The position numbers and the translations under genes are program-made. A model generated the notes under the pieces. That model saw only the letters and a program-made list of their open reading frames with translations. It was not told where the DNA came from and ran no database searches. Positions 8,421 to 18,278 of a stretch of DNA of 64,000 bases are shown here, in pieces (the first letter of the stretch is position 1; each line of letters begins with the position of its first letter). This DNA is from Streptomyces asiaticus (GTDB lineage Bacteria > Actinomycetota > Actinomycetes > Streptomycetales > Streptomycetaceae): NCBI RefSeq assembly GCF_018138715.1, contig NZ_JAGSHX010000006.1:5084001-5148000 (forward strand). Direction: 5' to 3'.

Positions 8421-9227
8421 TCAGCGGGCGTCGTCCGGAAGAAGCCGGGCCAGAGTGCGTACGGCCCGGTACTGAAGTGTTTTGATCGCGCCCTCGTTCT
8501 TCCCCATGACCCGGGCGGTCTCGGCGACCGAGAGGCCCTGGAGGAAGCGGAGCGTCACGCACTCCTGCTGCTGCGGGTTGAGTTTTCGCACCGCCTGGAG
8601 CAGGGCGGCGTTGGACAGCGATTCGAGGACGGAGTCCTCGGGGCTGCGCTCGACCTCGTTGGCGTCCAGCATCTCGCCGGTGGTGACCTCCAGCCGGAAG
8701 CGGCTGGACTTGAAGTGGTCGGCGACGAGGTTGCGGGCGATGGTCACCAGCCAGGCGCCGAAGTCGCGGCCCTGCCAGGTGAAGGTGCCGATGCGGCGCA
8801 GGGCGCGCAGGAACGTCTCGCTGGTGAGGTCCTCGGCCGTGGCCCGGCCGCCCACCCGGTAGTAGATGTAGCGGTAGACCGTGTCGGCGTACTGGTCGTA
8901 GAGCCGGCCGAACGCCTCGGCCTCCCCGGACTGGGCGCGCTCGACGAGGTCCATCATGCGGCGGCTGTCGCTGTCGGCGCCGGGGCGCCGGGCGGTGGGG
9001 GTGGAGCCGCGGGAACGTCTGCCGACCGCGGCTCCGCCGTCCGCCAGGGCGTAGCACGGACCGGCCTGGCCGGGGCGGTCGACCGTGCCGACGGCCGGGC
9101 TGACGGGCTGTGGGGTGGCGAGGGCGGGAACGGCATACGCGGTGGGGACGAAGCCGCGCAGACAGTCGAGGACCGTTGCGCGCAGCGTAGCCAGGCCCGA
9201 GGCGTCAACCCCGACGTGTGGGTACAC
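8421..9227 (-). CDS. bldN: Sigma-BldN, ECF sigma factor for aerial mycelium development
   Basis: A 268-residue ECF sigma factor. Residues 1 to about 88 form an extension absent from most ECF factors; sigma-BldN is known to be made as a pro-protein and cut to remove this part. Region 2 runs from about residue 93 (EAEAFGRLYDQY, YRYIYYRVGG, AEDLTSETFLRA) and region 4 follows near 190 (LNPQQQECVTLRF, the HTH with SVAETARVMGKNEGAIK). The GTG start at 9225-9227 matches the conserved beginning YPHVGVDASGL. It directs transcription of bldM, chaplin and rodlin genes and, by the promoter above, rsbN. A 517-bp gap upstream holds its own promoter region. Confidence 0.95.
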   Translation of the reverse strand: MYPHVGVDASGLATLRATVLDCLRGFVPTAYAVPALATPQPVSPAVGTVDRPGQAGPCYALADGGAAVGRRSRGSTPTARRPGADSDSRRMMDLVERAQSGEAEAFGRLYDQYADTVYRYIYYRVGGRATAEDLTSETFLRALRRIGTFTWQGRDFGAWLVTIARNLVADHFKSSRFRLEVTTGEMLDANEVERSPEDSVLESLSNAALLQAVRKLNPQQQECVTLRFLQGLSVAETARVMGKNEGAIKTLQYRAVRTLARLLPDDAR

Positions 9228-9744
9228 GGGACTCCCAGAGGCAGAGCTTCCATCACGTGCAGTACGGGACCGTCACCCGCCGTAGGGACGCGTGGGTACC
9301 GGTTTGCGTCTAAGGAGAATAACGCTTCGTACAGGCAGCGCTACACCCAGTTGCTCAAATCATCGTTTCCGTTCGCTCTGTTATGGATTGATGACGCATC
9401 AAGTATCGAATGTGTACCGCCAATTGACCGGAACCGTTCGTGGATTGTGCGATTGTGTGGCGTGTTGTGACAAAGCGGCGGTAAGGGGACTGGCGGGGGC
9501 GCTGCGGGGTAGGAAGTGCGGAATGACCGAAACAGGGCGGGCGCGTTCGGTTGGTGACGCTGTGTATCGATGGGCACGTCGTCACGGAGCGCGATCGGCG
9601 GTCAGTCTTGACCGTCCTCGGTCACGGTCGTACGAAGGCGGTCAGCACCGCCCGAACGGGGCACTCCGGAAGGGGCTCAACGGGAGGTCAGACAGGGGGT
9701 CGGCGGTGACGCCAGGGGGGCGAGCGGGCCTCGGCCGCCGGTGG
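9228..9744. other. Long intergenic region upstream of bldN
   Basis: No gene is supported in these 517 bp. The part from 9300 to 9480 is clearly richer in A+T than the rest of the window and probably holds the bldN promoter and binding sites for its regulators. I see half of a BldD-type box (CTGGGT on the minus strand, near 9350) but no complete palindrome. On the other side 9590-9640 contains GGTCAGTCTTGACC, a good inverted repeat of GGTCA arms that might bind a regulator or end the upstream HAD transcript. Confidence 0.5.
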
Positions 9745-10668
9745 TCAGCGGCGCCGGCGGTGCAGGGCCACGGCGGCCGCCGTACCGCCCGCCACCGCGC
9801 CCACCCCGGCCGCCGCCGGGATGCCGATCTTGGCCGCTTTACGCCCGGTGCGGTAGTCGCGCAGCCGCCAGCCGTGCTCACGGGCGTGCCTGCGCAGCCT
9901 TGTGTCCGGATTCACCGCGTACGGATGGCCCACGATCGACAGCATCGGGATGTCGTTCGCGGAGTCGCTGTAGGCCGCGCAGCGGGTCAGGTCCAGCCCC
10001 TCGGCCCCCGCCAGCGCCCGTACGGCCTCGGCCTTGGCCGGGCCGTGCAGCGGCTCGCCGACCAGCCGGCCGGTGTAGATGCCGCCCACCGACTCGGCCA
10101 CCGTGCCCAGCGCCCCGGTCAGCCCCAGCCGCCGGGCGATGATCGTCGCGGTCTCGACCGGTGCGGCGGTCACCAGCCAGACCCGCTGCCCGGCGTCCAG
10201 ATGGGCCTGGGCGAGGGCCCGGGTGCCGGGCCAGATGCGGTCGGCCATGTACTCGTCGTAGATCTCCTCGCCGATCGACATCAGCTCGGAGACCCGGTGG
10301 CCCTTGACGATGGACAGGGCGCTGCTGCGCACGTCCTCCATGTGCGCCGGGTCCTCGACCCCGGCCATCCGGAACCAGGTCTGCTGCCAGGCGAAGCGGG
10401 CGAGTTCGCGCTTGCGGAAGAAGTGCCGCTTGTAGAGGCCGCGGCCGAAGTGGAAGAGCGCGGCACCCTGCATGACCGTGTTGTCCAGGTCGAAGAAGGC
10501 GGCGGCCCGCTCATCGCCGACGACGGGGAACTCCGGCTCGGCGGGGACCTGCGGTGCGGGGGCTTCGGCCGACGACTTGCGCGCGGCCTCGGCCGATGCC
10601 TCTCCGGCGAGGACACTCCGCTCGGTGGCGGGCTGTCGACGTCGGGTGAACCATCCCAGTGCGGCCAT
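9745..10668 (-). CDS. HAD-IB family phosphatase (phosphoserine-phosphatase-like)
   Basis: A 307-residue protein. After a basic N-terminal tail, motif [12 protein letters not shown] supplies the nucleophilic Asp of HAD enzymes; motif II is the Thr in VTAAPVE and motif III/IV is [11 protein letters not shown]. This pattern is that of the HAD-superfamily subfamily IB hydrolases (TIGR01490-like), which hydrolyse phosphate monoesters. A glycine/alanine-rich hydrophobic stretch and Arg-rich tail near the C-terminus could form a membrane anchor. ATG 10668 is preferred to an ATG ten codons upstream because it fits the conserved start MAALGWF. It is conserved in position between bldN and the glutaredoxin gene in Streptomyces. 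Confidence 0.85.
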   Translation of the reverse strand: MAALGWFTRRRQPATERSVLAGEASAEAARKSSAEAPAPQVPAEPEFPVVGDERAAAFFDLDNTVMQGAALFHFGRGLYKRHFFRKRELARFAWQQTWFRMAGVEDPAHMEDVRSSALSIVKGHRVSELMSIGEEIYDEYMADRIWPGTRALAQAHLDAGQRVWLVTAAPVETATIIARRLGLTGALGTVAESVGGIYTGRLVGEPLHGPAKAEAVRALAGAEGLDLTRCAAYSDSANDIPMLSIVGHPYAVNPDTRLRRHAREHGWRLRDYRTGRKAAKIGIPAAAGVGAVAGGTAAAVALHRRRR

Positions 10669-10761
10669 GGAGCGAGCATAGCCAGCGCTCCGGCGCATCC
10701 CGTTACGCCCGGGTGTCGGGCCGATTCAGGTTACGCGAAAGGGAGGCGCGCAAGGGTGGAA

Positions 10762-10781
10762 CGGCCCCGGTCCTGGGGCCG
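10762..10781 (-). terminator. Hairpin terminator after glutaredoxin gene
   Basis: CGGCCCC and GGGGCCG pair across a 6-nt loop just 3' of the glutaredoxin stop codon on the minus strand. Confidence 0.55.
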
Positions 10782-10784
10782 GAA

Positions 10785-11063
10785 TCAGCCGCCGAGCGCG
10801 GCGCGCAGCCGCTGGGGGTTCACCCGCCAGAAGTCGTGCTGCTCGCCGTCGATCAGCACCACCGGGATCTGCTCCCAGTAGGCGCGGTACAGCTCCTCGT
10901 CCTGGGTGATGTCCTTCTTCTCCCAGGGGGTGCCCAGCTCGCCGCAGACCTCCTCGACCACGGCCTCGGCGTTCTCGCAGAGATGGCAGTCGGGCTTGCC
11001 GATCAGCGTGACGGTGCGCTCGGTGGGCTTCTTCCGCGGGGTGCGGCGCAGCAACGGGCTCAT
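10785..11063 (-). CDS. Glutaredoxin-family protein
   Basis: A 92-residue thioredoxin-fold protein. After a basic leader it has VTLIGKPDCHLCENA, whose CxxC (CHLC) is the redox site, and later QIPVVLIDG with the cis-proline typical of the fold (NrdH/glutaredoxin C5orf63-like). It likely works as a small dithiol oxidoreductase in the cytosol. ATG 11063 is used; longer frames reach into the rex promoter region. It is divergent from rex, and its promoter must lie in the 371-bp gap 11064-11434. Confidence 0.85.
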   Translation of the reverse strand: MSPLLRRTPRKKPTERTVTLIGKPDCHLCENAEAVVEEVCGELGTPWEKKDITQDEELYRAYWEQIPVVLIDGEQHDFWRVNPQRLRAALGG

Positions 11064-11340
11064 GGCCACCAGTGTGCCCGCCCGTGCGGGCGGGCCGCTT
11101 CCGACGAGTCCGGGCCGGTTCCGGCGAGTTCGGAAGTGGGCTCTCGGTCGATTACGATCGTGGGCGTTTTGTTGCTGTCCGGGGGTAAAAAGGTGAGGAG
11201 TGAGGGCCTGTGCTCCCGTCGGCGGCCCAGCGGGGCGAGCGAGCCCGCGGGAAACGGTGCGACGCAGGTAGTGGTTCCGCGGCTGGCTCGATAAGGCGCG
11301 TGACACCGGTCACGTTGCACGGACAAAGCGGACACCATCT

Positions 11341-11369
11341 TTGTGCACGCGTTCACAAAGACATAGCCT
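11341..11369 (+). promoter_or_regulatory. Rex operator (ROP) overlapping the rex-hem promoter
   Basis: TTGTGCACGCGTTCACAA at 11341-11358 matches the Streptomyces Rex operator consensus (TGTGAACGCGTTCACA) with one base difference. It overlays a promoter: -35 TTGTGC (11341-11346), 17-bp spacer, -10 TAGCCT (11364-11369). Rex bound here would block RNA polymerase until NADH rises, so the rex-hemACDB operon is autoregulated by NADH/NAD+. Confidence 0.93.
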
Positions 11370-11434
11370 GCTGTCGATGGGGCGGTCATGAAACACCCGG
11401 CCGCCCGCAGCCTCGCTCTACCCGCAGGAGCACC

Positions 11435-12247
11435 GTGGCAACTGGCCGAACTCACCGACCGGCGACCCGCAGCCGAGGGATCCCCGAGGCCACCGTCGCC
11501 CGGCTACCGCTGTATCTGCGTGCGCTGACCGCTCTCTCCGAGCGTTCGGTGCCCACAGTGTCCTCGGAGGAGCTGGCCACCGCGGCCGGCGTCAATTCGG
11601 CCAAGCTGCGCAAGGACTTCTCCTACCTCGGTTCGTACGGCACCCGCGGTGTCGGCTACGACGTCGAGTACCTCGTCTACCAGATCTCGCGGGAGCTCGG
11701 GCTCACCCAGGACTGGCCGGTTGTGATCGTCGGCATCGGTAACCTCGGCGCCGCGCTCGCCAACTACGGCGGCTTCGCCTCCCGGGGCTTCCGGGTCGCC
11801 GCGCTGATCGACGCCGACCCCGCGATGGCCGGGAAGCCGGTCGCGGGCATCCCGGTGCAGCACACCGACGAGCTCGAGAAGATCATCACGGACAACGGCG
11901 TCTCGATCGGCGTGATCGCCACCCCGGCGGGCGCGGCCCAGCAGGTCTGCGACCGGCTCGTGGCCGCCGGGATCACCTCGATCCTCAACTTCGCGCCCAC
12001 CGTGCTGTCCGTTCCGGACGGGGTGGACGTGCGCAAGGTCGATCTCTCGATCGAGCTCCAGATCCTCGCCTTCCACGAGCAGCGCAAGGCGGGCGAGGAG
12101 GTCGGCGCCCCCGAGGAGGCGGCGGGGGCGGTTCCACCGCCGCCCGTGACGCCCCATCGAGCGCCCTCCGGCGCCCCTGGCGCCCCCGGCGCCGACAGCG
12201 GCCGCCAAGGACCTGACGGGGACGTGCCCGCCGTGATGCCGGCATGA
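11435..12247 (+). CDS. rex: Redox-sensing transcriptional repressor Rex
   Basis: A 270-residue repressor. The N-terminal winged helix (about 20-85, with SVPTVSSEELATAAGVNSAK and SYLGSYGTRGVGYDV) binds the operator, and the Rossmann domain with GIGNLG at 100-105 binds NADH or NAD+. High NADH, caused by poor oxygen supply, releases Rex and induces respiratory genes such as cydABCD, nuo and this operon. The GTG at 11435 has GCAGGAG upstream and gives the conserved N-terminus ATGRTHRPATRSRGIPE. The tail beyond 225 is low-complexity. Its TGA overlaps the hemA ATG by 4 nt. Confidence 0.96.
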   Translation: MATGRTHRPATRSRGIPEATVARLPLYLRALTALSERSVPTVSSEELATAAGVNSAKLRKDFSYLGSYGTRGVGYDVEYLVYQISRELGLTQDWPVVIVGIGNLGAALANYGGFASRGFRVAALIDADPAMAGKPVAGIPVQHTDELEKIITDNGVSIGVIATPAGAAQQVCDRLVAAGITSILNFAPTVLSVPDGVDVRKVDLSIELQILAFHEQRKAGEEVGAPEEAAGAVPPPPVTPHRAPSGAPGAPGADSGRQGPDGDVPAVMPA

Positions 12248-13755
12248 GTCTCCTCGTCGTCGGACTGAGCCACCGCAGCGCGCCCGTGAGCGTGCTGGAG
12301 CGCGCCGCCCTGGTGGGGGACGAGCAGGCGAAGCTGGTGCAGGACACCCTCGCCGCCGAGCCCGCCACCGAGGCCACGGTGCTGGCCACCTGCAACCGCA
12401 TCGAGCTCTACGCCGACGTGGACAAGTTCCACGCCGGGGTCGCCGAGCTGTCCACGCTGCTCGCCCAGCACACCGGCGTCGGGCTGGACGAGCTCACCCC
12501 GTACCTCTACGTCCACTACGAGGACCGGGCCGTCCACCACCTGTTCTCGGTGGCCTGTGGGCTGGACTCGATGGTCGTGGGCGAGGGCCAGATCCTCGGC
12601 CAGATCAAGGACGCGCTGGCGCTGGGGCAGGAGCTGCACACCGCGGGGCGGCTGCTGAACGATCTCTTCCAGCAGGCGCTGCGGGTCGGCAAGCGGGCCC
12701 ACAGCGAGACCGGGATCGACCGGGCGGGCCAGTCGCTGGTCACCTTCGGCCTGGAGCAGCTGGCCCAGGGCGCGCCGGTGGCGGAGTGGGCCCGGGGCAA
12801 GCGCGCGCTGGTGATCGGCGCCGGTTCGATGTCCTCGCTGGCCGCGGCGACGCTCGCGCGCGCCGGTGTATCAGAACTGGTGATCGCCAACAGGACGTTG
12901 GAGCGGGCGCTGCGTCTGGCCGAGTCCCTGGCCCAGCAGCACGCCGCCACCCCGGCCGCGATCATCCCCGCCGGTGAGGACGGTTCCGCCGGTGCGGAAA
13001 CCGGCACGGAAACCAGTGCGGAAACGTTGCGCGCGGGCCTGGTGGCCCGCGCCGTGCCCCGGGACCGGGTCTCCGCCGAGCTGCCGCACGCCGACATCGT
13101 CGTGTCCTGTACGGGCGCGACCGGGCTGGTCCTGACCGTCGCCGAGCTGCGCACCGCGCTCGCCCAGCGCGCGGCCTGCCCGCCCGGGGCGCACCCCGCC
13201 GCGGCGGACGTCTCGCTGCTCGACCTGGCGATGCCGCGCGACATAGACGCGGCGGCGCACCGGATCGAGGGGCTGCACCTGGTCGACATCGAGTCCCTCG
13301 CCGAGGCGGCCGCCGAGCCGTCCGGCGCGCCGGGCTCGTCCGCCGGGGCGATGGCCGCCGACGTGGACAAGGTGCGGACCATCGTCTCCGAGGAGGTGGC
13401 CGCCTTCGGGGCGGCCCAGCGCGCCGCGCACATCACCCCGACGGTGGTCGCGCTGCGTACCATGGCGGCGGACGTCGTCGCCAGTGAGATCGCCCGCCTC
13501 GACGGGCGACTTCCCGATCTGGACGACAAGCAGCGGGCCGAGATCACGCAGACCGTGCGCCGGGTGGTCGACAAGCTGCTGCACGCGCCCACCGTGCGGG
13601 TCAAGCAGCTCGCGAGCACTCCGGGTGGCGCCGGTTACGCGGACGCGCTGCGGGAGCTCTTCGATCTCGACCCGCAGGCGGTCGCCGCCGTCAGCCGCGC
13701 CGACGGCTCGGCCCGCACCGCAGAACCGAACGACCCGAAGGGAGGCCGGGCATGA
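12244..13755 (+). CDS. hemA: Glutamyl-tRNA reductase
   Basis: A 503-residue enzyme that reduces Glu-tRNA(Glu) to glutamate-1-semialdehyde with NADPH, the first committed step of tetrapyrrole synthesis. Catalytic Cys50 lies in ATCNRIELY, the NADPH loop is IGAGSMSS, and the C-terminal dimerisation helices follow. It is longer than the usual 420-450 residues because of an Ala/Thr/Glu-rich insertion near 245-265 and a tail, both typical of Streptomyces. It overlaps rex and hemC by 4 nt (ATGA), so translation is coupled. The product passes to HemL, encoded 25 kb away at 38.6 kb. Confidence 0.96.
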   Translation: MSLLVVGLSHRSAPVSVLERAALVGDEQAKLVQDTLAAEPATEATVLATCNRIELYADVDKFHAGVAELSTLLAQHTGVGLDELTPYLYVHYEDRAVHHLFSVACGLDSMVVGEGQILGQIKDALALGQELHTAGRLLNDLFQQALRVGKRAHSETGIDRAGQSLVTFGLEQLAQGAPVAEWARGKRALVIGAGSMSSLAAATLARAGVSELVIANRTLERALRLAESLAQQHAATPAAIIPAGEDGSAGAETGTETSAETLRAGLVARAVPRDRVSAELPHADIVVSCTGATGLVLTVAELRTALAQRAACPPGAHPAAADVSLLDLAMPRDIDAAAHRIEGLHLVDIESLAEAAAEPSGAPGSSAGAMAADVDKVRTIVSEEVAAFGAAQRAAHITPTVVALRTMAADVVASEIARLDGRLPDLDDKQRAEITQTVRRVVDKLLHAPTVRVKQLASTPGGAGYADALRELFDLDPQAVAAVSRADGSARTAEPNDPKGGRA

Positions 13756-14741
13756 ACGCCACCCCCTCAGCCGCCACCTCCGGCGGCGCTCCGGCGCTGC
13801 GCCTGGGCACCCGCCGCAGCGCGCTCGCCATGGCCCAGTCCGGCCTGGTCGCGGACCTGGTCCGCGAGGTCACCGGGCGCCCCGTCGAGCTTGTCGAGAT
13901 CACCACGTTCGGCGACACCTCGCGGGAGCACCTCGCCCAGATCGGCGGCGCCGGCGTCTTCGTCTCGGCGCTGCGCGAGGCGCTGCTCAGGGGCGAGATC
14001 GACCTGGCCGTGCACTCGCTGAAGGACCTTCCCACCGCGGAGCCGGAGGGGCTCGCGCTGGCCGCGGTCCCGCGCCGCGAGGACCCGCGCGACGCGCTGA
14101 TCGCCCGGGACGGGCTCACCTTCGCCCAGCTTCCGCCGGGGTCCCGGATAGGCACCGGATCCCCGCGCCGCGCGGCCCAGCTGAACGCGTGGGCCCGCTC
14201 CTTCGGCCTCGACATCGACACCGTGCCGATACGCGGCAATGTCGACACCCGCATCGGCTACGTCCGCTCGGGACGGCTGGACGCCGTGGTGCTCGCCGCC
14301 GCCGGTCTGATCCGCCTGGGGCGGATCGGCGAGGCGACCGAGCTGCTCGATGTCGACCATGTTTTGCCCGCCCCCGGCCAGGGGGCCCTGGCAGTGGAGT
14401 GTGCCGCGTCCAACGTGGCGCTCGCTGCCCGGCTCGCCGAGATCGACGACCCGTCCACACGGGTCGCCGTGACCGCCGAGCGATCCCTGCTCGCCGCCCT
14501 GGAGGCCGGCTGTAGCGCACCCGTGGGGGCGCTGGCCGACCTGTTGGGCGACGGTCAGGCTGTCACCGAAATGCGCCTGCGCGGCGTCGTCGGCACGCTC
14601 GACGGCACGACGCTGGTGCAGCTGTCCACCACCGGTCCCGTACCCGCGTCGCCCAGTCAGGCCGCGGACCTCGGTCGCGTACTCGCCGCCGAGATGCTCG
14701 CCAAGGGTGCGGCCGGTCTTATGGGGGAGCGAGCACTTTGA
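13752..14741 (+). CDS. hemC: Porphobilinogen deaminase (hydroxymethylbilane synthase)
   Basis: A 329-residue enzyme that joins four porphobilinogens into hydroxymethylbilane. Visible are the substrate-binding segments LGTRRSALA and HSLKDLP, and LEAGCSAPVGA containing the cysteine that carries the dipyrromethane cofactor. ATG 13752 overlaps the hemA stop (ATGA). The stop overlaps the TTG of hemD. Confidence 0.96.
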   Translation: MNATPSAATSGGAPALRLGTRRSALAMAQSGLVADLVREVTGRPVELVEITTFGDTSREHLAQIGGAGVFVSALREALLRGEIDLAVHSLKDLPTAEPEGLALAAVPRREDPRDALIARDGLTFAQLPPGSRIGTGSPRRAAQLNAWARSFGLDIDTVPIRGNVDTRIGYVRSGRLDAVVLAAAGLIRLGRIGEATELLDVDHVLPAPGQGALAVECAASNVALAARLAEIDDPSTRVAVTAERSLLAALEAGCSAPVGALADLLGDGQAVTEMRLRGVVGTLDGTTLVQLSTTGPVPASPSQAADLGRVLAAEMLAKGAAGLMGERAL

Positions 14742-16402
14742 ACCCCACCGCCCCGAATCACCCCGGCTGCGGACACGTCACCTTCCTCGGTGCGGGCCCC
14801 GGAGATCCGGGCCTGCTGACCTTGCGCGCCGTGGAGGCACTCGCCTCCGCGGACGTGTTGATCGCCGACCCTCAAGTGCTCGACGTGGTGCGCAAGCACG
14901 TCAGGCCGGGCGTGGCCGCGGACGCTCAGGGCACACCGCGGCAGGCGGACGCTGATGGGTCATCAGGCACCGCCACCGTCCCGGTACTCAGGGACAGTGC
15001 CAATCTTGTCATGACGGCCGCGCGCGGCGGCAAGCGGGTCGTGCGCGCGGTCGCGGGCGACCCCGGCCTCGACGGATACGCCGCCGACGAGATGCTCGCC
15101 TGCGCGGCCGAGGGCATCGTCTTCGAGGTGGTGCCCGGTGTGGCCGCCGCGGTGGGCGTGCCGGCCTACGCGGGGGTGCCGCTGCGGGACGCCCACAGCG
15201 CGGATGTGCGCTTCGTGGACGCCCTGAGCGCCGACGAGCGCTGCTGGAGCGAGATCGGCTCGTCCGACGCGACCGCCGTGGTCTCCGCGACCCTGGAGAC
15301 GGTGGCCGCCGCCGCGGGCGAGCTGGTGACCGCGGGCCGCAAGCCGGACACCCCGCTCACCGTCACCGTCGCGGGCACCACCACCCGCCAGCGGACCTGG
15401 ACCGCGACGCTCGGGACCATCGCCCAGGTGCTGAAGGCGGCGAAGGTGCTGCCGTCGCCGCAGGGCGCCCAGCCGGTGATAGCCGTGGTCGGCGAGCAGA
15501 GCGCGGCCGGCCGGCGCGATCAGCTGTCATGGTTCGAGTCCAAGCCGCTGTTCGGCTGGAAGGTCCTGGTGCCGCGCACCAAGGAGCAGGCCGCCTCGCT
15601 CTGCGATCAGCTGCGCGGCTACGGTGCGGTGCCCAGTGAGGTGCCGACCATCGCCGTGGAGCCGCCGCGCACCCCGCAGCAGATGGAGCGCGCGGTCAAG
15701 GGCCTGGTCACCGGGCGCTATGAGTGGATCGCCTTCACCTCGGTCAACGCGGTCAAGGCGGTGCGCGAGAAGTTCGAGGAGTACGGGCTCGACGCCCGCG
15801 CGTTCGCCGGGATCAAGGTCGCGGCGGTGGGCGAGCAGACCGCGAAGTCGCTGATCGAGTTCGGGGTGAAGCCGGATCTGGTGCCCAGCGGTGAGCAGTC
15901 CGCGGCCGGGCTGCTGGAGGACTGGCCGCCGTACGACCCGGTGTTCGACCCGATCGACCGGGTGTTCCTGCCGCGCGCCGACATCGCCACCGAGACCCTG
16001 GTCGCCGGGCTGATCGAGCTGGGCTGGGAGGTCGACGACGTGACCGCGTACCGCACGGTGCGCGCCTCGCCGCCGCCGGCCGAGACCCGTGAGGCCATCA
16101 AGGGCGGTGGGTTCGACGCGGTGCTCTTCACCTCGTCGTCCACCGTGCGGAACCTCGTCGGCATCGCGGGCAAGCCGCACAATGTCACTGTCATCGCCTG
16201 TATCGGCCCGGCCACCGCGAAGACCGCGGAGGAGCACGGGCTGCGGGTGGACGTGCTGTCGCCCGAGCCCTCGGTGCTCAAGCTGGCCGAGGCGCTCGCG
16301 GACTTCGGGGCGGCGCGGCGGCAGGCCGCGCTCGAGGCCGGGGAGCCGGTCACCCGCCCGAGCGAGCGACGGCCTGGTTCGCGAAGGAGGGCACGCTCGT
16401 GA
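14738..16402 (+). CDS. hemD: Uroporphyrinogen-III methyltransferase/synthase fusion (CobA-HemD)
   Basis: A 554-residue two-domain protein. Residues 1-255 are a SUMT-type methylase ([20 protein letters not shown], later [16 protein letters not shown]), which methylates uroporphyrinogen III towards siroheme and B12. Residues 265-540 are uroporphyrinogen-III synthase (HemD), with LVPRTKEQA at its start and the paired Rossmann-like lobes. Some usual SUMT glycine motifs are altered (GDPGLDGYA), so the methylase half may be weak or inactive; this needs alignment. The start is TTG 14738 overlapping the hemC TGA, with GGGGGAG upstream. The end overlaps hemB by 4 nt. Confidence 0.92.
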   Translation: MNPTAPNHPGCGHVTFLGAGPGDPGLLTLRAVEALASADVLIADPQVLDVVRKHVRPGVAADAQGTPRQADADGSSGTATVPVLRDSANLVMTAARGGKRVVRAVAGDPGLDGYAADEMLACAAEGIVFEVVPGVAAAVGVPAYAGVPLRDAHSADVRFVDALSADERCWSEIGSSDATAVVSATLETVAAAAGELVTAGRKPDTPLTVTVAGTTTRQRTWTATLGTIAQVLKAAKVLPSPQGAQPVIAVVGEQSAAGRRDQLSWFESKPLFGWKVLVPRTKEQAASLCDQLRGYGAVPSEVPTIAVEPPRTPQQMERAVKGLVTGRYEWIAFTSVNAVKAVREKFEEYGLDARAFAGIKVAAVGEQTAKSLIEFGVKPDLVPSGEQSAAGLLEDWPPYDPVFDPIDRVFLPRADIATETLVAGLIELGWEVDDVTAYRTVRASPPPAETREAIKGGGFDAVLFTSSSTVRNLVGIAGKPHNVTVIACIGPATAKTAEEHGLRVDVLSPEPSVLKLAEALADFGAARRQAALEAGEPVTRPSERRPGSRRRARS

Positions 16403-17403
16403 GCATCTCGTACGGCAGCTTCCCCGGTACGCGGCCGCGCCGGCTGCGCACCACGCCCGCGATGCGGCGCATGGTCGCGGAGACCCGGCTGCATCCGGCC
16501 GAGCTGATCCTGCCCGCGTTCGTCCGCGAGGGCGTGACCGAGCCGGTGCCGCTCCAGTCGATGCCGGGCGTGGTCCAGCACACCCGGGACACCCTGCGGA
16601 AGGCGGCGGCCGAGGCGGTCGCCGCGGGGCTCGGCGGGATCATGCTCTTCGGGGTGCCGGAGGAGTCCAAGAAGGACGCGGTCGGCACCCCCGGCACGGA
16701 CCCGGACGGGATCCTCCAGGTGGCGATCCGCGATGTGCGCGCCGAGGTCGGTGACGACCTTGTGATCATGTCCGACCTCTGTCTGGACGAGCACACCGAC
16801 CACGGTCACTGCGGCGTCCTGGACGCCGAGGGCCGGATCGACAACGACGCCACCCTGGAGCGCTACGCCGAGATGGCCCGCGCCCAGGCCGACGCGGGCG
16901 TCCACACGGTGGGCCCCAGCGGCATGATGGACGGTCAGGTCGGCGTGGTCCGCGAGGCCCTGGACGGAGCCGGGTACCAGGACGTCTCGATCCTCGCGTA
17001 CACCGCGAAGTACGCCTCCGCCTTCTACGGCCCGTTCCGCGAGGCGGTGGGCTCCTCGCTCAAGGGCGACCGCAAGACGTACCAGCAGGACCCGGCCAAC
17101 GCCCGTGAGTCGCTGCGCGAGCTGGAGCTGGACCTGGCCGAGGGCGCGGACATGGTCATGGTCAAGCCGGCCCTGCCGTACCTGGACATCCTGAGCCGGA
17201 TCGCCGACGCCGTGGACGTGCCGGTGGCCGCGTACCAGATCTCCGGTGAGTACGCGATGGTCGAGGCGGCCGCGGCCAACGGCTGGATCGACCGCGACCG
17301 CGCCATCATGGAGACGCTGACCTCGGTCCGGCGCGCGGGCGCGGGGATGATCCTCACCTACTGGGCGACCGAGGTGGCCCAGCGGCTGAACCGCGGGGAG
17401 TAG
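16399..17403 (+). CDS. hemB: Delta-aminolevulinic acid dehydratase (porphobilinogen synthase)
   Basis: A 334-residue TIM-barrel enzyme that condenses two 5-aminolevulinates to porphobilinogen. Catalytic lysines lie in [15 protein letters not shown] and [10 protein letters not shown]. The metal site reads [14 protein letters not shown], without the full triple-Cys zinc site, which suggests a Mg2+/K+-activated type. The GTG start overlaps the hemD stop by 4 nt. It is the last gene of rex-hemACDB and is followed by a strong terminator. Confidence 0.96.
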   Translation: MSISYGSFPGTRPRRLRTTPAMRRMVAETRLHPAELILPAFVREGVTEPVPLQSMPGVVQHTRDTLRKAAAEAVAAGLGGIMLFGVPEESKKDAVGTPGTDPDGILQVAIRDVRAEVGDDLVIMSDLCLDEHTDHGHCGVLDAEGRIDNDATLERYAEMARAQADAGVHTVGPSGMMDGQVGVVREALDGAGYQDVSILAYTAKYASAFYGPFREAVGSSLKGDRKTYQQDPANARESLRELELDLAEGADMVMVKPALPYLDILSRIADAVDVPVAAYQISGEYAMVEAAAANGWIDRDRAIMETLTSVRRAGAGMILTYWATEVAQRLNRGE

Positions 17404-17420
17404 TCCTTCCTCGTGCTCTG

Positions 17421-17453
17421 CGGGCCGGACGCGCACCTGTCGCGTCCGGCCCG
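17421..17453 (+). terminator. Terminator of rex-hemACDB operon
   Basis: A perfect 13-bp stem, CGGGCCGGACGCG with CGCGTCCGGCCCG, and a 7-nt loop, 18 bp after the hemB stop. It may also serve the convergent kinase gene. Confidence 0.85.
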
Positions 17454-17507
17454 ACTGCCGAGCTGAGCGTGCCGGTCATCACCAACCCCTGACCACGCCT
17501 GCCGGTA

Positions 17508-18128
17508 TCACCGGCCCCTGACCACGAGGTCGGCGGCCGCCCGTCCGGGGGCCACCAGCCGGGCGTTGGCCTCGTCGGAGGCGAGGACGAAGCGCTCGGC
17601 CTCGTCATGCGGCTTGCCGAACCGCTCATGGCGCTCGATCAGCCGGCGCACCCGCTCCTCGGTGTCCAGGTCGACCCACCAGGTCTCGTCCAGCAGCTCG
17701 CGCACCGGGAGCCAGGGCGCCTCGTCCAGCAGCAGGTAGTTGCCCTCGGTGATCACCAGCGGGATCTCCGGCGGCACCGGGATGGTGCCCGCGACCGGCT
17801 GCTCGAGTTCGCGGTCGAACCCCGGCGCGTAGACGACCTCCTCGGCGCGTGGCGCCCGCAGCCGCCGCAGCAGCGCGGTGTAGCCGTACGGATCGAAGGT
17901 CTCCGGCGCGCCCTTGCGGCCGGTCAGGCCGAGCCGGCGCAGCTCGGCGTCGGCGAGGTGGAAGCCGTCCATGGGCACCAGGACGGCCCGGTCGGCGCCG
18001 AGGGCGGCGGCCAGGCGCTCGGCGAGGGTGGTCTTGCCGGCCCCGGGCGGTCCGGCGATACCGAGCAGACGGCGGCCGCCTGCGTCGGCCAGGCGCTGGG
18101 CGCGCTCAAGGAGGTGCTGGGGAGTCAT
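17508..18128 (-). CDS. Nucleoside/nucleotide kinase family protein (uridine-kinase-like P-loop)
   Basis: A 206-residue P-loop kinase: Walker A GPPGAGKTT near the N-terminus, VPMDGFHLADAEL (the Asp-containing substrate motif of uridine kinase/pantothenate kinase relatives), ITEGNYLLLD as strand with Walker B-like acid, and DLDTEERVRRLIERHERFGK as LID. Family members phosphorylate nucleosides, pantothenate or fructose; the substrate is not decided by sequence alone. The ATG at 18128 is preferred over a GTG six codons upstream, but neither has a strong ribosome site. Confidence 0.8.
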   Translation of the reverse strand: MTPQHLLERAQRLADAGGRRLLGIAGPPGAGKTTLAERLAAALGADRAVLVPMDGFHLADAELRRLGLTGRKGAPETFDPYGYTALLRRLRAPRAEEVVYAPGFDRELEQPVAGTIPVPPEIPLVITEGNYLLLDEAPWLPVRELLDETWWVDLDTEERVRRLIERHERFGKPHDEAERFVLASDEANARLVAPGRAAADLVVRGR

Positions 18129-18278
18129 AGCGGGCACTTTCGGCACGTGGGGTTCGGTGCGCGAGGCAGGCTATCCGGAGACGGCGGCGCGGCGGTGATC
18201 GACTGCCAACTGTCGTATGCCCGCGCTAGGTTGAGGCCGTTGGCTCCCTTCGCGTTCCTCGGCAGAGAGGCACTGCTC

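Noticed and set aside
9340..9360. BldD-like box upstream of bldN
   Set aside because: Only one half of the palindrome agrees with the consensus I remember; recorded in the intergenic entry but not as a site.
11169..11294. Short open frame starting TTG/GTG upstream of rex
   Set aside because: It has no ribosome site, crosses the region between glutaredoxin and rex promoters, and has no recognisable sequence.
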